A DNA stretch of 64,000 nt from Patescibacterium sp964540895 (GTDB lineage Bacteria > Patescibacteriota > Patescibacteriia > Patescibacteriales > Patescibacteriaceae). Below the pieces are notes generated by a model. The model ran no database searches, was not told the DNA's origin, and was given only the letters and a program-made list of their open reading frames with translations. The DNA lies in assembly GCA_964540895.1 (NCBI GenBank), contig CAZIOP010000002.1, positions 1-64,000 of the forward strand, in the 5' to 3' direction. The position numbers and the translations under genes were made by a program. Shown one piece after another: positions 23,683 through 33,018 of this stretch; within the stretch, counting starts at the first letter, position 1; each line of letters opens with the position of its first letter.

Positions 23683-26514
23683 TTAAATTAACTCGGCCAA
23701 ATATTTCCCTGTGTAACTCTTCTTATTCTTAGCCACTTCTTTAGGAGTTCCTACAGCAACTATTTCTCCACCCTTGTTTCCACCTTCTGGACCAAGGTCA
23801 ATAATCCAATCAACCGAACGAATTACATCTAAATTGTGTTCAATAATCATAACGGTGTTGCCACGATCAACTAAGCGATTAAGGATTCCCAGTAAACGAC
23901 GGATATCTTCAAAGTGTAAACCAGTTGTTGGCTCATCAAGAATATATAATGTTTGTCCGGTTGGACGACGTGATAATTCAGTAGCTAACTTAATACGCTG
24001 TGCTTCACCCCCTGATAAGGTGGTGGCAGATTGTCCCAACTTAATATATCCCAAACCTACTTCAAAAAGGGTGGCTAATTTCTGATGGATAGCTGGTAGA
24101 TTCTTAAAGAAGTGCATAGCTTCTTCAACTGTCATATTTAAGACATCAGCAATATTTTTTTCCTTATAATGAATCTCTAACACTTCTCTTTGATACCGTT
24201 GCCCATGGCAGACATCACATTCCACATAGACGTCAGGCAAAAACTGCATTTCAATTTTAATTATCCCATCACCTGAACATGCTTCACAACGACCACCCAC
24301 TACGTTAAAAGAAAAACGTCCTGGTTGATAACCACGTAATTTTGCTTCAGGCAGTCCAGCAAACAAATCTCTAATAGGTGTAAACAAGCCAGTATATGTG
24401 GCTGGATTAGAACGGGGTGTACGCCCAATTGGTGATTGATCAATATCAATAACTTTATCAAGTTGTTTTAAACCTTCAATCCGATCATGCTTACCTGGCA
24501 AATCTTTGGCATGATAGAAATGATGAGTTAGGGCTTTAGCTAAAATGTCTGTAATCAAAGTAGATTTTCCAGAACCTGACACGCCAGTTACTGCTATTAA
24601 TTTACCAAGTGGAAAATCAACTGTGACATTTTTTAAGTTATGCTCAGTAGCATTAACTATTCGGATAAAATCACCATTACCAGGTCGATAGGCTGTTGGT
24701 GCTGGTATTGTTTTTTTGCCACTTAAATATTGTCCGGTAAGTGATTTAGGTGTTTTCATAATCTGGGCTGGAGTACCTGCTGCTACAATAGTTCCACCGT
24801 GTTCTCCAGCTCCTGGCCCTATATCAATAATATAATCAGACGCTAGCATGGTTGCAGTATCATGTTCAACAACAATAACTGTGTTACCTAAATCACGAAG
24901 CTCTTTTAGAGTTTCAATTAACTTGTCATTATCTCGTTGATGTAAACCAATTGATGGTTCATCAAGAATATACAATACTCCCATCAAGGCTGAGCCAATT
25001 TGGGTAGCTAATCGAATACGCTGTGCTTCACCCCCTGATAATGTATTAGCAGCCCGAGCTAAGGTTAAATAATTTAAACCAACATTTAATAAAAACTTCA
25101 AACGTAAATTTATTTCTTTTAATATTTGAGCAGCAATTTTTTTCTCTCGTGCTCCTAATGTTTTTGAAGCTTCTAATTCTTGAAAAAAGATAGCTGAATC
25201 ATCCAATGACTTAATAGTTGTTTCATGAATTGATAAACCAGCAATTTTCACAGCTAAACTTTCAGGCTTTAATCTTTGTCCGTGACAAGCTGGGCATTCC
25301 AACACTCGCATATAGCTTTCAATTTCTTTACGAATATAATCTGATTCTGTTTGCTGATAGCGACGCATTAAATTTGGTACCACACCTTCAAAGGTTTCAT
25401 CCTTGTCACCATGCAAAATCATATTCAATTGCTTTGGTGATAATTTAGCAATTGGTGTATTTAAATCAAAGTCATATTTCATAGCTGCAGTTCCCAACTG
25501 TTTCATTAACCACATCTGTCCGTTTACATTGTTGTAAATCCAAGGCTTGATACCGCCTTGCGCAATGGTTAACTTTTCATTGAACACTAATTCTGGATCA
25601 ATTTCTAATTTAGTCCCAAGACCTGAACATTCTGTGCAGGCACCATGAGGTGAGTTAAAAGAAAAATTATGCGGTTCTGGTTCCATGATAGTTAATCCAC
25701 ATTTTGGACAAGCAAGTAAGCGAGAATATATTTTTAATTGCTCATCTTTAACCATCCAGATATACACCATACCTTCACCTAAATCTAAAGCACGTTCTAC
25801 ACCTTCAGTTAGACGAGAAATATCTTCTTTGTCTTTGGTAACAGTAATGCGGTCTACAACGATTTCTAAAGTATGACGTTTTTGTTTATCAACGGTTAAA
25901 TCTTCAAATTCTTCTAGAGTATATATCACTCCATCAAAACGTAAGCGGCTAAAGCCAGCTCGCTGAATACTAGGTAAGACACTTTTGTGTTCACCTTTTT
26001 TGTCACGAATAATCGGTGCCAAAATAACAATTTCACAATTAATACAAGAGTCAGTAATCTGATGAATAATCTCATCTAGCGAATATGGCTTAACTTTTTC
26101 ATGGCAATTTGGACAATGTGGTATACCAATACGTGCATAGAGCAAACGAAGATAATCATATATTTCAGTAACCGTACCAACAGTGGAGCGAGGATTATGA
26201 GAAGTTGATTTTTGATCAATGGAAATAGCTGGAGATAGACCTTCGATTAAATCAACATCTGGTTTATCAATTAAACCAACAAACTGACGAGCATAAGCTG
26301 ACAAAGACTCTACGTAACGTCGTTGACCTTCAGCATAAATAGTATCAAACGCTAAAGAAGACTTTCCTGAGCCGGAAAGTCCCGTTATAACTACTAATTT
26401 GTCGCGGGGAATCTCAACGTCAATATTTTTTAAATTATGGACGCGAGCACCTTTGATTTTTATAAAATTATGAGAAGGTTTTGGACGAGAAACTGAACGA
26501 GAAGTGGAGGGCAT
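23683..26514 (-). CDS. uvrA: UvrABC excinuclease subunit A
   Basis: 943 residues, full length. It has two ABC ATPase modules: Walker A GLSGSGKSSLAF (about 44-55) and GVSGSGKSTLI (about 645-655), and two signatures LSGGEAQRI, each followed by the Walker B ILDEP. Zinc-binding CxxC pairs are present (CPNCHEKV, CPKCGL with CTECSGLG, CPACHGQR, CEACSGDG with CDVCHGQR). UvrA dimers find bulky DNA lesions and load UvrB in nucleotide excision repair. The gene stands alone on the minus strand upstream of a methyltransferase. Confidence 0.98.
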   Translation of the reverse strand: MPSTSRSVSRPKPSHNFIKIKGARVHNLKNIDVEIPRDKLVVITGLSGSGKSSLAFDTIYAEGQRRYVESLSAYARQFVGLIDKPDVDLIEGLSPAISIDQKSTSHNPRSTVGTVTEIYDYLRLLYARIGIPHCPNCHEKVKPYSLDEIIHQITDSCINCEIVILAPIIRDKKGEHKSVLPSIQRAGFSRLRFDGVIYTLEEFEDLTVDKQKRHTLEIVVDRITVTKDKEDISRLTEGVERALDLGEGMVYIWMVKDEQLKIYSRLLACPKCGLTIMEPEPHNFSFNSPHGACTECSGLGTKLEIDPELVFNEKLTIAQGGIKPWIYNNVNGQMWLMKQLGTAAMKYDFDLNTPIAKLSPKQLNMILHGDKDETFEGVVPNLMRRYQQTESDYIRKEIESYMRVLECPACHGQRLKPESLAVKIAGLSIHETTIKSLDDSAIFFQELEASKTLGAREKKIAAQILKEINLRLKFLLNVGLNYLTLARAANTLSGGEAQRIRLATQIGSALMGVLYILDEPSIGLHQRDNDKLIETLKELRDLGNTVIVVEHDTATMLASDYIIDIGPGAGEHGGTIVAAGTPAQIMKTPKSLTGQYLSGKKTIPAPTAYRPGNGDFIRIVNATEHNLKNVTVDFPLGKLIAVTGVSGSGKSTLITDILAKALTHHFYHAKDLPGKHDRIEGLKQLDKVIDIDQSPIGRTPRSNPATYTGLFTPIRDLFAGLPEAKLRGYQPGRFSFNVVGGRCEACSGDGIIKIEMQFLPDVYVECDVCHGQRYQREVLEIHYKEKNIADVLNMTVEEAMHFFKNLPAIHQKLATLFEVGLGYIKLGQSATTLSGGEAQRIKLATELSRRPTGQTLYILDEPTTGLHFEDIRRLLGILNRLVDRGNTVMIIEHNLDVIRSVDWIIDLGPEGGNKGGEIVAVGTPKEVAKNKKSYTGKYLAELI

Positions 26515-26610
26515 AATTTATGTTTCGTCGTTAGTATACAGGAGAAACGGGATTAAGGCAAGATAGTAAGATATATAAAAAACTAAAAACGGCTCTTCGC
26601 CGTTTTATGT

Positions 26611-26685
26611 GTGCGCCCAGTAGGATTCGAACCTACGACCATTCGCTTAAGAGGCGACTGCTCTACCGACTGAGCTATGAGCGCA
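26611..26685 (-). tRNA. tRNA-Lys(CTT)
   Basis: Cloverleaf on the minus strand: acceptor TGCGCTC/GGGCGCA, D arm GCTC-AGTCGGTA-GAGC, anticodon loop CTCTTAA, T arm GTAGG-TTCGAAT-CCTAC. CCA is not encoded. Confidence 0.9.
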
Positions 26686-26696
26686 TATAATACCAG

Positions 26697-26770
26697 TGGC
26701 TGAGGAGAGGCTCGAACTCTCGACCTTAGCGTTATGAGTGCTACGCTCTAACCAACTGAGCTACCCAGCC
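26697..26770 (-). tRNA. tRNA-Met(CAT)
   Basis: Minus strand: acceptor GGCTGGG/CTCAGCC, anticodon loop CTCATAA (CAT), T arm GAGAG-TTCGAGC-CTCTC. Elongator Met is most likely; a tRNA-Ile with modified CAT cannot be excluded. CCA is not encoded. Confidence 0.88.
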
Positions 26771-26858
26771 AAATCTTTTGTAAAGCTATAAAGTTCAAAG
26801 CCCTAAAGCTGACTCTTGCATCAACGCTTTATAACTTTGAACTTTATTATATTTTCTG

Positions 26859-26931
26859 TGCACCCGGCAGGATTCGAACCCACAACCCCTTGGTCCGAAG
26901 CCAAGTGCTCTATCCATTGAGCTACGAGTGC
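26859..26931 (-). tRNA. tRNA-Arg(TCG)
   Basis: Minus strand: acceptor GCACTCG/CGGGTGC, anticodon stem CTTGG/CCAAG with loop CTTCGGA (TCG), T arm GTGGG-TTCGAAT-CCTGC. A 13-bp inverted repeat (ATAAAGTTCAAAG 26788-26800 with CTTTGAACTTTAT 26836-26848) separates it from tRNA-Met and may act in processing. Confidence 0.9.
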
Positions 26932-26938
26932 TTATGGG

Positions 26939-27220
26939 TTATTTACCTTTTAACGCGTCCTTTAATGTTTTACCAGTCTTGAACTTAGCCACTGTTACTT
27001 CTGGAATTTGAATCCGCTCATTTGGCTTTTGAGGATTCACACCACCGCGAGTATGACGTTTGCGAGCTTCAAAAGTACCAAAGCCAACTAAGTTAACTTT
27101 GTGACCAGCTTTGAGCTCAGCAATAATCGTGGCGATAAGATTTTCAATAACATCTTCCACCTGTTTCTTGGTTAAAGATGCTTCTTCGGAAATCTTTTCA
27201 ATTAAGCCTGCTTTGTTCAT
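26939..27220 (-). CDS. hup: HU-family histone-like DNA-binding protein
   Basis: 93 residues: MNKAGLIEKISEEASLTKKQVEDVI start, GHKVNLVGFGTFEARKRHTRGG (the beta-arm entry) and TVAKFKTGKTLKDAL end, the full HU/IHF fold. HU dimers bend and compact DNA without strong sequence preference. Length and the RxxRxGxNPQ arm are normal (NPQKPN here). It lies between tRNA-Arg and secG on the minus strand. Confidence 0.96.
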   Translation of the reverse strand: MNKAGLIEKISEEASLTKKQVEDVIENLIATIIAELKAGHKVNLVGFGTFEARKRHTRGGVNPQKPNERIQIPEVTVAKFKTGKTLKDALKGK

Positions 27221-27247
27221 ATAAAGGCTTTTAATTAATAATTATTT

Positions 27248-27472
27248 CTAATTAAAATACAGTACTCGGTATACTGCCAGGCCAAAAAATAGAACTGCCA
27301 ACACAATCGTGGTTCGGAACAACATTTTTTCAACCCCACGCTTAGTTCGATATACTCCACTTGAGCCACCAAATACACCAGAAAGACCGGTGCCGCGATT
27401 TTGCAACAAAATTGTTGTCATCAAAAGTACTGCAATAACAATTTGAGAAATCTGAACAATACGGACATCCAT
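27248..27472 (-). CDS. secG: Protein translocase subunit SecG
   Basis: 74 residues with two transmembrane helices (about 8-22 and 50-70) joined by the SecG loop LLQNRGTGLSGVFGGSSGVYRTKRGVEKMLFRTT, where the RGTGLSGVFGG core is the family hallmark. SecG assists the SecYE channel during protein export. It begins one base after the rplT stop, suggesting cotranscription with infC-rpmI-rplT. Confidence 0.94.
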   Translation of the reverse strand: MDVRIVQISQIVIAVLLMTTILLQNRGTGLSGVFGGSSGVYRTKRGVEKMLFRTTIVLAVLFFGLAVYRVLYFN

Positions 27473-27473
27473 A

Positions 27474-27824
27474 TTATTTCTTATTTACGTGAGCAAGAAT
27501 TGCTTCTAAAGCTTTAGGATGATTTTCAGCTAAGTCAGCTAGAATTTTTCGATCAATTTCAACTTTACCAACTTTTAACATACCAATGAATTTAGAATAG
27601 GAAAGTCCACGTTCTTTAACAAAAGCAGAAATCTTAATTTGCCATAAGGCTCGGCGGGTACGCTTCTTGGTTTTACGGTCAGTGTAAGCGTGAACTCCAG
27701 CTTTCAAAACAGCAGTTTTAGCAGCCTTAATTAATTTCTTACGACCCCACTTATAACCCTTGGTTTTTTTAAGTAGTTTACGTCGCTTTTTTACATGAGT
27801 GGTTCCTCGTTTTACTCGTGGCAT
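27474..27824 (-). CDS. rplT: 50S ribosomal protein L20
   Basis: 116 residues, typical bL20: MPRVKRGTTHVKKRRKLLKKTKGYKW start, AYTDRKTKKRTRRALWQIKI middle, and LSYSKFIGMLKVGKVEIDRKILADLA end. It binds 23S rRNA early in 50S assembly and in many bacteria represses this operon. It is 3 bases after rpmI. Confidence 0.98.
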   Translation of the reverse strand: MPRVKRGTTHVKKRRKLLKKTKGYKWGRKKLIKAAKTAVLKAGVHAYTDRKTKKRTRRALWQIKISAFVKERGLSYSKFIGMLKVGKVEIDRKILADLAENHPKALEAILAHVNKK

Positions 27825-27827
27825 ATA

Positions 27828-28028
27828 TTATTTCTTATACGGCATAAAGCTTCTTACATTCTTCTCATCAGTAGAATGGGCAAAAACATCACGACGTTTG
27901 TTTCTAACAACTTTTCCCGGTTCGCGGGAGTTAAAATGATCCTGACCAGCCTTACGACGACGAAGTTTTTTAGTCTTCGTTAAAGTAAATCGCTTGGTCG
28001 TTGCTTTATGTGTTTTAATCTTGGGCAT
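27828..28028 (-). CDS. rpmI: 50S ribosomal protein L35
   Basis: 66 residues, typical bL35: MPKIKTHKATTKRFTLTKT and LRRRKAGQDHFNSRE, ending RSFMPYKK. Standard partner of infC and rplT in the same order as in most bacteria. Confidence 0.97.
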   Translation of the reverse strand: MPKIKTHKATTKRFTLTKTKKLRRRKAGQDHFNSREPGKVVRNKRRDVFAHSTDEKNVRSFMPYKK

Positions 28029-28060
28029 ATCGTCAAAAATTCTATTAGGTTAGACAAAAT

Positions 28061-28621
28061 TTAGCTTTTTTTGCTAGTCAATAACATAGTAAACTTTCCC
28101 CCCTGACTTGTCAACCCTTCCTCAATCGCCAAAGAGATTTCTGGATCCTCTTCTAATGAAGCGGCAAACTTACTAACTACTTCTCGAGCTAGTTCAGGGT
28201 GCTGCTTTTCACGTCCTCGTAACTGTAGTTCAATTCGTAATTTATGACCCTTAGCTAAAAATTTCTTAGCTTGTTCACGACGCACTCCTAAATCATGCTC
28301 ACCAATTCTAATAGAAAGACGAATTCCTTTAGTATCAACTTTCTTATGATGAGTTTTCTGTTTCTGGGCCTTTTTATCTAGTTCGTACTTAAATTGACCA
28401 AAATCCATGATTTTAGCCATTGGTGGAACCGCTGTAGGGTTTACTTCTACTAAATCTAACCCTGCTTCTTTGGCCATTTCCAAGGCTTTTGAAGTAGGTA
28501 CTTCACCCCGATGACCACCTTCTTCATCAATTAAAACCACAACCGGGGCATGGATGCCCTGGTTAAAACGAAATTTCTTTTTTGGTTCGTAGGTTTTTGG
28601 CCGACGGTGTGTTCTACGCAT
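28061..28621 (-). CDS. infC: Translation initiation factor IF-3
   Basis: 186 residues from ATG 28621 (MRRTHRRPKTYEPKKKF). The open frame continues upstream into the tRNA-Gly gene, but those codons are tRNA sequence and are excluded. Two domains are visible: N-terminal VVVLIDEEGGHRGEVPTSKA to VNPTAVPPMAKIMDFGQFKY, and C-terminal TKGIRLSIRIGEHDLGVR to KGHKLRIELQLRGREKQHPEL. IF-3 binds the 30S subunit and checks the start codon. It heads the infC-rpmI-rplT-secG run. Confidence 0.96.
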   Translation of the reverse strand: MRRTHRRPKTYEPKKKFRFNQGIHAPVVVLIDEEGGHRGEVPTSKALEMAKEAGLDLVEVNPTAVPPMAKIMDFGQFKYELDKKAQKQKTHHKKVDTKGIRLSIRIGEHDLGVRREQAKKFLAKGHKLRIELQLRGREKQHPELAREVVSKFAASLEEDPEISLAIEEGLTSQGGKFTMLLTSKKS

Positions 28622-28626
28622 AATAT

Positions 28627-28701
28627 TGGAGCGGGTAACGGGAATCGAACCCGTATCTCTGCCTTGGCAAGGCAATATAATAACCATTATACGATACCCG
28701 C
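28627..28701 (-). tRNA. tRNA-Gly(GCC)
   Basis: Minus strand: acceptor GCGGGTA start, anticodon loop TTGCCAA (GCC), T arm ACGGG-TTCGATT-CCCGT, encoded CCA at 28629-28627. It ends 5 bases before the infC start codon, so processing must separate them. Confidence 0.93.
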
Positions 28702-28707
28702 ACGATG

Positions 28708-28794
28708 TGCCGAAGGAGGGACTCGAACCCTCACTGCAGGTTAGTACAAGCGGATTTTAAGTCCGCCGCGTCTACCAGTTCCGCCACTCCGGCA
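28708..28794 (-). tRNA. tRNA-Leu(TAA)
   Basis: Minus strand: acceptor TGCCGGA, class II long variable arm, anticodon loop CTTAAAA (TAA), T arm GAGGG-TTCGAGT-CCCTC. CCA is not encoded. Confidence 0.92.
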
Positions 28795-28829
28795 AACATT
28801 GAAGGTTATAATCAGATTATAACCTTTAA

Positions 28830-29207
28830 TGGTGGAGATGAGGGGAGTTGAACCCCTGTCTAACAAGCGAACCCGGGCACCGCTACAGAAATAGTTAGAT
28901 CTGATATCTTGTTTCTGTCCTTAAGATCTAACAAAAAAGACAAAAACCAGCTTGGCAGTTTAAATTAATAACTTCAAGCGGAGGTTATTAACCGAGTCTA
29001 CTGAATGACACCCGTTAACCGATCCGTAGACATATCGGGCGGATGGCTGCGGTAATTAAACGGCAGCGTAAGCCAAAGCTGGAACTTTCATTGAGAAAGC
29101 GGCTTTAGCTGTAGCAGTTTTTGCAACTGTAATTTGGTTAGATTAGGGTGATAACCAGCACCTTCTGCATGCACGAGCAATACTTATTATCAAAGCCTGG
29201 CATCCCC
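28830..29207 (-). ncRNA. ssrA: Transfer-messenger RNA (tmRNA)
   Basis: About 378 nt with the tRNA-like ends: 5' GGGGATG (29207-29201) pairs with CATCTCC before the encoded ACCA (28830), and the T arm is AGGGG-TTCAACT-CCCCT. The tag frame ends at TAA 29058-29056 and reads AKTATAKAAF...PALAYAAV, about 22 residues if GCA is the resume codon. It ends in AAV instead of the usual LAA. Together with SmpB it frees stalled ribosomes and marks the product for proteolysis. smpB lies 24 bases upstream on the same strand. Confidence 0.92.
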
Positions 29208-29230
29208 GGCTTTTGTTGTGAAGAACGGTC

Positions 29231-29695
29231 TTATAATTTACCAGATTGTCGAACACCTTTTAAGCGACGCTTTATGTCTCGACGTTTCTCTGTTTCTCGC
29301 TTGTCAAACCGCTTTTTTCCGCGAGCTACAGCGAATTCTAGCTTAACAAGACTTCTCTCAGTATATAGTTTAAGAGGGACTAATGTCAAGCCTTTTTCCT
29401 CTTTTTTGCCCAATAAATAAGCAATTTCTTTCCTTCGTAATAACAATTTTCGAGGTCCATCTGGTTGATAACTTTCCTTCTTGACCGTATAACGATATGG
29501 AGAAACATAGGCATTTAATAAAAAAGCCTCAGGACTCCGCCTATCTGACCGAAAAACCACGTAACTACCCTTTAAACTAACTTGTCCGTCCTTAACTGAC
29601 TTAACTTCTTGTCCGCTTAACACAATACCGGCACTAAATGTTTCGAGCACCTCATAATCATACCGGGCCCGTTTGTTTAGTGCGAGAACCGTCAT
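29231..29695 (-). CDS. smpB: tmRNA-binding protein SmpB
   Basis: 154 residues, usual length. Family marks: LNKRARYDYEVLETFSAGIVLSGQEVKSVKDGQVSLKGSY near the N-terminus (beta-barrel), RKLLLRRKEIAYL, LVPLKLY, and the basic tail KKRFDKRETEKRRDIKRRL that inserts in the ribosomal mRNA channel. It brings tmRNA to stalled ribosomes. Placed between tig (4-base overlap) and ssrA, so gene and RNA partner are adjacent. (Motif pieces are listed separately from N- to C-terminus.). Confidence 0.97.
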   Translation of the reverse strand: MTVLALNKRARYDYEVLETFSAGIVLSGQEVKSVKDGQVSLKGSYVVFRSDRRSPEAFLLNAYVSPYRYTVKKESYQPDGPRKLLLRRKEIAYLLGKKEEKGLTLVPLKLYTERSLVKLEFAVARGKKRFDKRETEKRRDIKRRLKGVRQSGKL

Positions 29696-30984
29696 ACAAG
29701 TTGTTTAATGTTCCACTCCTTAAGTTTCTCTAAGATATTTCGGTTTAACAATAAACTCTGTAAATGACGACGGTAGGCTGGACTTGCAATTGATTCAACA
29801 GCTTTAGGATCATGAGCATATTGTTTACTCAACTTTTCTATTTCTTCATCAATTTCTTTGTCAGCCACTACAATATTTTCAACTTTAATAATTTGACGTA
29901 ACACTAACGCAGCATTAACTCGTTCAGTGGCTTGTGGTCGTAATTCAGTCATTAATTGTGGCAATGTTTTTCCAATGCTTGATAAGTACTCTTCAAATTT
30001 TCCACCGGACCGAGCAATGTTATGTTCAAGTTCATGCATCATGGTTCGTGACTCTTGATCAATTAAACTATCTGGTAATTCACCAATGGTTGAATTGCTA
30101 ACAATTTTTTCCAACATCTTTCGTTCTTGTGTATTAGCCACTTCAACTTTTTTCTCATTAAGAATACTTTCTTTAATATTCTTACGTAGCTCGTCAGCAG
30201 ACTTCAAACCAAAAGCAGCGGCAAACTCATCATTTACTTCTGGTAATTCACGACTATACACTTGCTTTACGGTTACAGAAAATTCTACTTTTTTTCCAGC
30301 TAACATTTTTTGATGGTGGTCAGCAGGGTAGGTGATAAAAAATTCACGTTGCTCAGCCGCTTTCATACCGGTAACTTTTTCATCAAACCCAGGAACAAAA
30401 TAATCTTTACCTAAAATCACCGCTGTTTCTTTAGCTTGCCCACCTTCCACCGGAACTTTGTCTAAAAATAAATTTACATCAACAACTACTTTGTCACCGG
30501 CCTCTGCAGCACGATCAACTATTGCTTCACTGACACGAACATCTCGCAATTGTTCAATCATTTTTTCAACTTCTTCATCTGAAGCAACAGCTTCCTCAGC
30601 TGGTATATTTAGATCTTTGTATGATCCTAATTCAACAGATGGTACCAGTGTCAACATTGCCCGATATTCCAAAGGATTATCAGGAGCAATTTTAGAAATT
30701 GTGATTTCTGGTTGACCAACCCATTCTTCAGTAACATGGTCGGTAATAGCTTGATCAATTGTTTTACTAACTGCTATACGAGAAGCTTCTTCCAGTATTA
30801 CCATATCACCAACACGCGCACGTACTACTTCATAGGGTGCTTTACCAGGACGAAAACCTTCTATCTTAGTACCTTCAGAGATTTTGCTGGCGGCACGCTT
30901 AGAAAAATCAGTCATTGAATCAGTTGGTACTTCAATAATTAATTCAATCCGATTGGCAGTTATGTTTTTTCGTTCTACTTTCAT
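29692..30984 (-). CDS. tig: Trigger factor (ribosome-associated chaperone/PPIase)
   Basis: 430 residues with all three domains. The ribosome-binding tail contains GFRPGKAPYEVVRARVG (about 43-59, the trigger factor signature). An FKBP-like PPIase domain covers about 155-245 (GDKVVVDVNLFLDKVPVEGG, FVPGFDEKVTGM) and a helical C-terminal domain covers about 250-425. It receives nascent chains at the ribosome exit. It overlaps smpB by 4 bases and follows hppA by 9. Confidence 0.96.
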   Translation of the reverse strand: MKVERKNITANRIELIIEVPTDSMTDFSKRAASKISEGTKIEGFRPGKAPYEVVRARVGDMVILEEASRIAVSKTIDQAITDHVTEEWVGQPEITISKIAPDNPLEYRAMLTLVPSVELGSYKDLNIPAEEAVASDEEVEKMIEQLRDVRVSEAIVDRAAEAGDKVVVDVNLFLDKVPVEGGQAKETAVILGKDYFVPGFDEKVTGMKAAEQREFFITYPADHHQKMLAGKKVEFSVTVKQVYSRELPEVNDEFAAAFGLKSADELRKNIKESILNEKKVEVANTQERKMLEKIVSNSTIGELPDSLIDQESRTMMHELEHNIARSGGKFEEYLSSIGKTLPQLMTELRPQATERVNAALVLRQIIKVENIVVADKEIDEEIEKLSKQYAHDPKAVESIASPAYRRHLQSLLLNRNILEKLKEWNIKQLV

Positions 30985-30993
30985 GTCAGTATC

Positions 30994-32988
30994 TTAAATT
31001 AAAAGACCAACGATCAAGAGGGCAATGATGTTAATAATTTTAATCATCGGATTAATAGCTGGGCCAGCTGTATCCTTGTAAGGATCGCCAACGGTATCAC
31101 CAGTGACAGCTGCTTTATGAGCTTCAGAACCCTTACCACCAAAAAATCCATTCTCAATATACTTTTTGGCATTATCCCACGCACCACCACCAGAAGTCAT
31201 TGAGATGGCTACGAAAATACCAGTGATAATTGTTCCTATTAATAAGCCACCTAAGGCTTCAACACCTAAAATAAATCCAACTAAGATTGGTGCTACTACT
31301 GGGATTAAAGCTGGGATAGTCATGCGACTAATAGCTGCTTTGGTAACAATGTCTACGGTACGTCCGTAATCAGGCTTTTCAGTACCAGACATAATACCTG
31401 GCTTTTCTTTAAATTGAGCACGTACATCTTCAACCACACTACCGGCTGCTTGGCTCACAGCTTGCATTGAGAGAGCGGCAAAGTAGTAGGGAAGTAGGCC
31501 TCCAATAAATAAGCCAGACACAACGCGAGGATCACTCAGTAAGAACGTAAAAGTAGAGCCAGCACTATGAGTAAAGTCAGCAAATAATACTAAGGCGGCT
31601 AAGGCGGCTGAACCAATGGCATAACCCTTAGTCACAGCTTTAGTTGTATTACCAACAGCATCAAGTGGATCAGTCACAGCACGAACACTTTCATCTAATT
31701 CTGCCATTTCAGCAATACCACCAGCGTTGTCAGTGATTGGACCATAGGCATCAATCGTAACAATAATACCAGCCATGGATAACATTGAAACAGCGGCAAT
31801 GGCAATACCATATAAACCACCAAGCTCAAAAGCAAACCAAGTAGCGGCCACAATTACTAGGACTGGTAAGGCAGTTGACTTCATTGATACTGCCAAACCT
31901 GTAATAATGTTTGTTCCGTGTCCAGTTGTTGAGGCTTCGGCAATATCTTTAACAGGCTTGTAATCAGTTGAAGTATAGTACTCAGTAATAACTACCATCA
32001 ACGCTGTCACTACTAATCCAAGTAAGGTGCAAATATATAAATTTCTAGGTAAGACTAATCCATTACCCTCCATTAATGACATAGTGATTGGATAAAAAGC
32101 AATCGCAGCTAAAATTCCTGCCATGGTCAAACCTTTATACAACGCACCCATGATGTTATTACTCTTTCCAAGGCGGATAAAGAAGATACCAATTATAGAA
32201 GTAATAATTGAAGCAGCTCCCAATACTAACGGATAGATTAGAGCATTTTCAAAACTAGCAGGGAAGATCAAGCTTGCTAACACAATAGCAGCAATTGATG
32301 TAACTACATATGTTTCAAATAAGTCAGCAGCCATACCAGCACAATCGCCAACATTGTCACCAACGTTGTCAGCAATTACTGCTGGATTACGTGGATCATC
32401 TTCAGGAATTCCAGCTTCTACTTTTCCAACTAAGTCAGCTCCGACATCAGCCGCTTTGGTAAAAATACCACCACCCAAACGAGCAAATACAGAAATTAAT
32501 GAACCACCAAATCCAAGTCCGATTAAGGCATGAATGTCATGTGTTAAAAAATAAAAACCAGCAGTTCCAAGCAAGGCTAAACCGACAACCAACATACCTG
32601 TAACGCTACCACCTCTTACAGCCACATCTAAAGCTTTGGCCATACCATGACGAGCTGCTTCAGTTGTTCGAATGTTGGCTCGAACAGAAATGTTCATTCC
32701 AATATAACCAGCTACCGCTGACAAAAAAGCTCCGATTAAAAAAGCTATAGCAGTCATCCAACCCAAAGCTGGAATCAAACCAATAATTAAAAATAGAACA
32801 ACAGCACTAATCGCGACTGTTCGATATTGACGATTTAAATAGGCTTTAGCACCTTCTTGAATTGCTCGAGCAATCGCTTTCATTTTGTCATTACCCTCGG
32901 GTAATTTCAAAATAATTGAGATATAAATAAGGCCATAAAGAATGGCAACAACGGCCGATCCTAAAACCAAAAAAATAGTAGTATTCAT
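30994..32988 (-). CDS. hppA: Membrane-bound proton-translocating pyrophosphatase
   Basis: 664 residues and about 16 transmembrane helices. Substrate-site motifs: GGGIFTKAADVGADLVGKVE (about 170-190), DDPRNPAVIADNVGDNVGD, and in the second half ITDNAGGIAEMA and DTVGDPYKDTAGPAINP. The segment GNTTKAVTKGYAIGSA has Lys where potassium-dependent enzymes have Ala, so it belongs to the K+-independent proton-pumping group. It uses pyrophosphate from biosynthesis to energise the membrane, a useful trait in a fermentative, ATP-limited cell. Confidence 0.97.
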   Translation of the reverse strand: MNTTIFLVLGSAVVAILYGLIYISIILKLPEGNDKMKAIARAIQEGAKAYLNRQYRTVAISAVVLFLIIGLIPALGWMTAIAFLIGAFLSAVAGYIGMNISVRANIRTTEAARHGMAKALDVAVRGGSVTGMLVVGLALLGTAGFYFLTHDIHALIGLGFGGSLISVFARLGGGIFTKAADVGADLVGKVEAGIPEDDPRNPAVIADNVGDNVGDCAGMAADLFETYVVTSIAAIVLASLIFPASFENALIYPLVLGAASIITSIIGIFFIRLGKSNNIMGALYKGLTMAGILAAIAFYPITMSLMEGNGLVLPRNLYICTLLGLVVTALMVVITEYYTSTDYKPVKDIAEASTTGHGTNIITGLAVSMKSTALPVLVIVAATWFAFELGGLYGIAIAAVSMLSMAGIIVTIDAYGPITDNAGGIAEMAELDESVRAVTDPLDAVGNTTKAVTKGYAIGSAALAALVLFADFTHSAGSTFTFLLSDPRVVSGLFIGGLLPYYFAALSMQAVSQAAGSVVEDVRAQFKEKPGIMSGTEKPDYGRTVDIVTKAAISRMTIPALIPVVAPILVGFILGVEALGGLLIGTIITGIFVAISMTSGGGAWDNAKKYIENGFFGGKGSEAHKAAVTGDTVGDPYKDTAGPAINPMIKIINIIALLIVGLLI

Positions 32989-33018
32989 ATAATGATTAAT
33001 AAATTCAAATTATAAGGT

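Noticed and set aside
28622..28687. N-terminal extension of IF-3
   Set aside because: These codons are the tRNA-Gly(GCC) gene read as protein.
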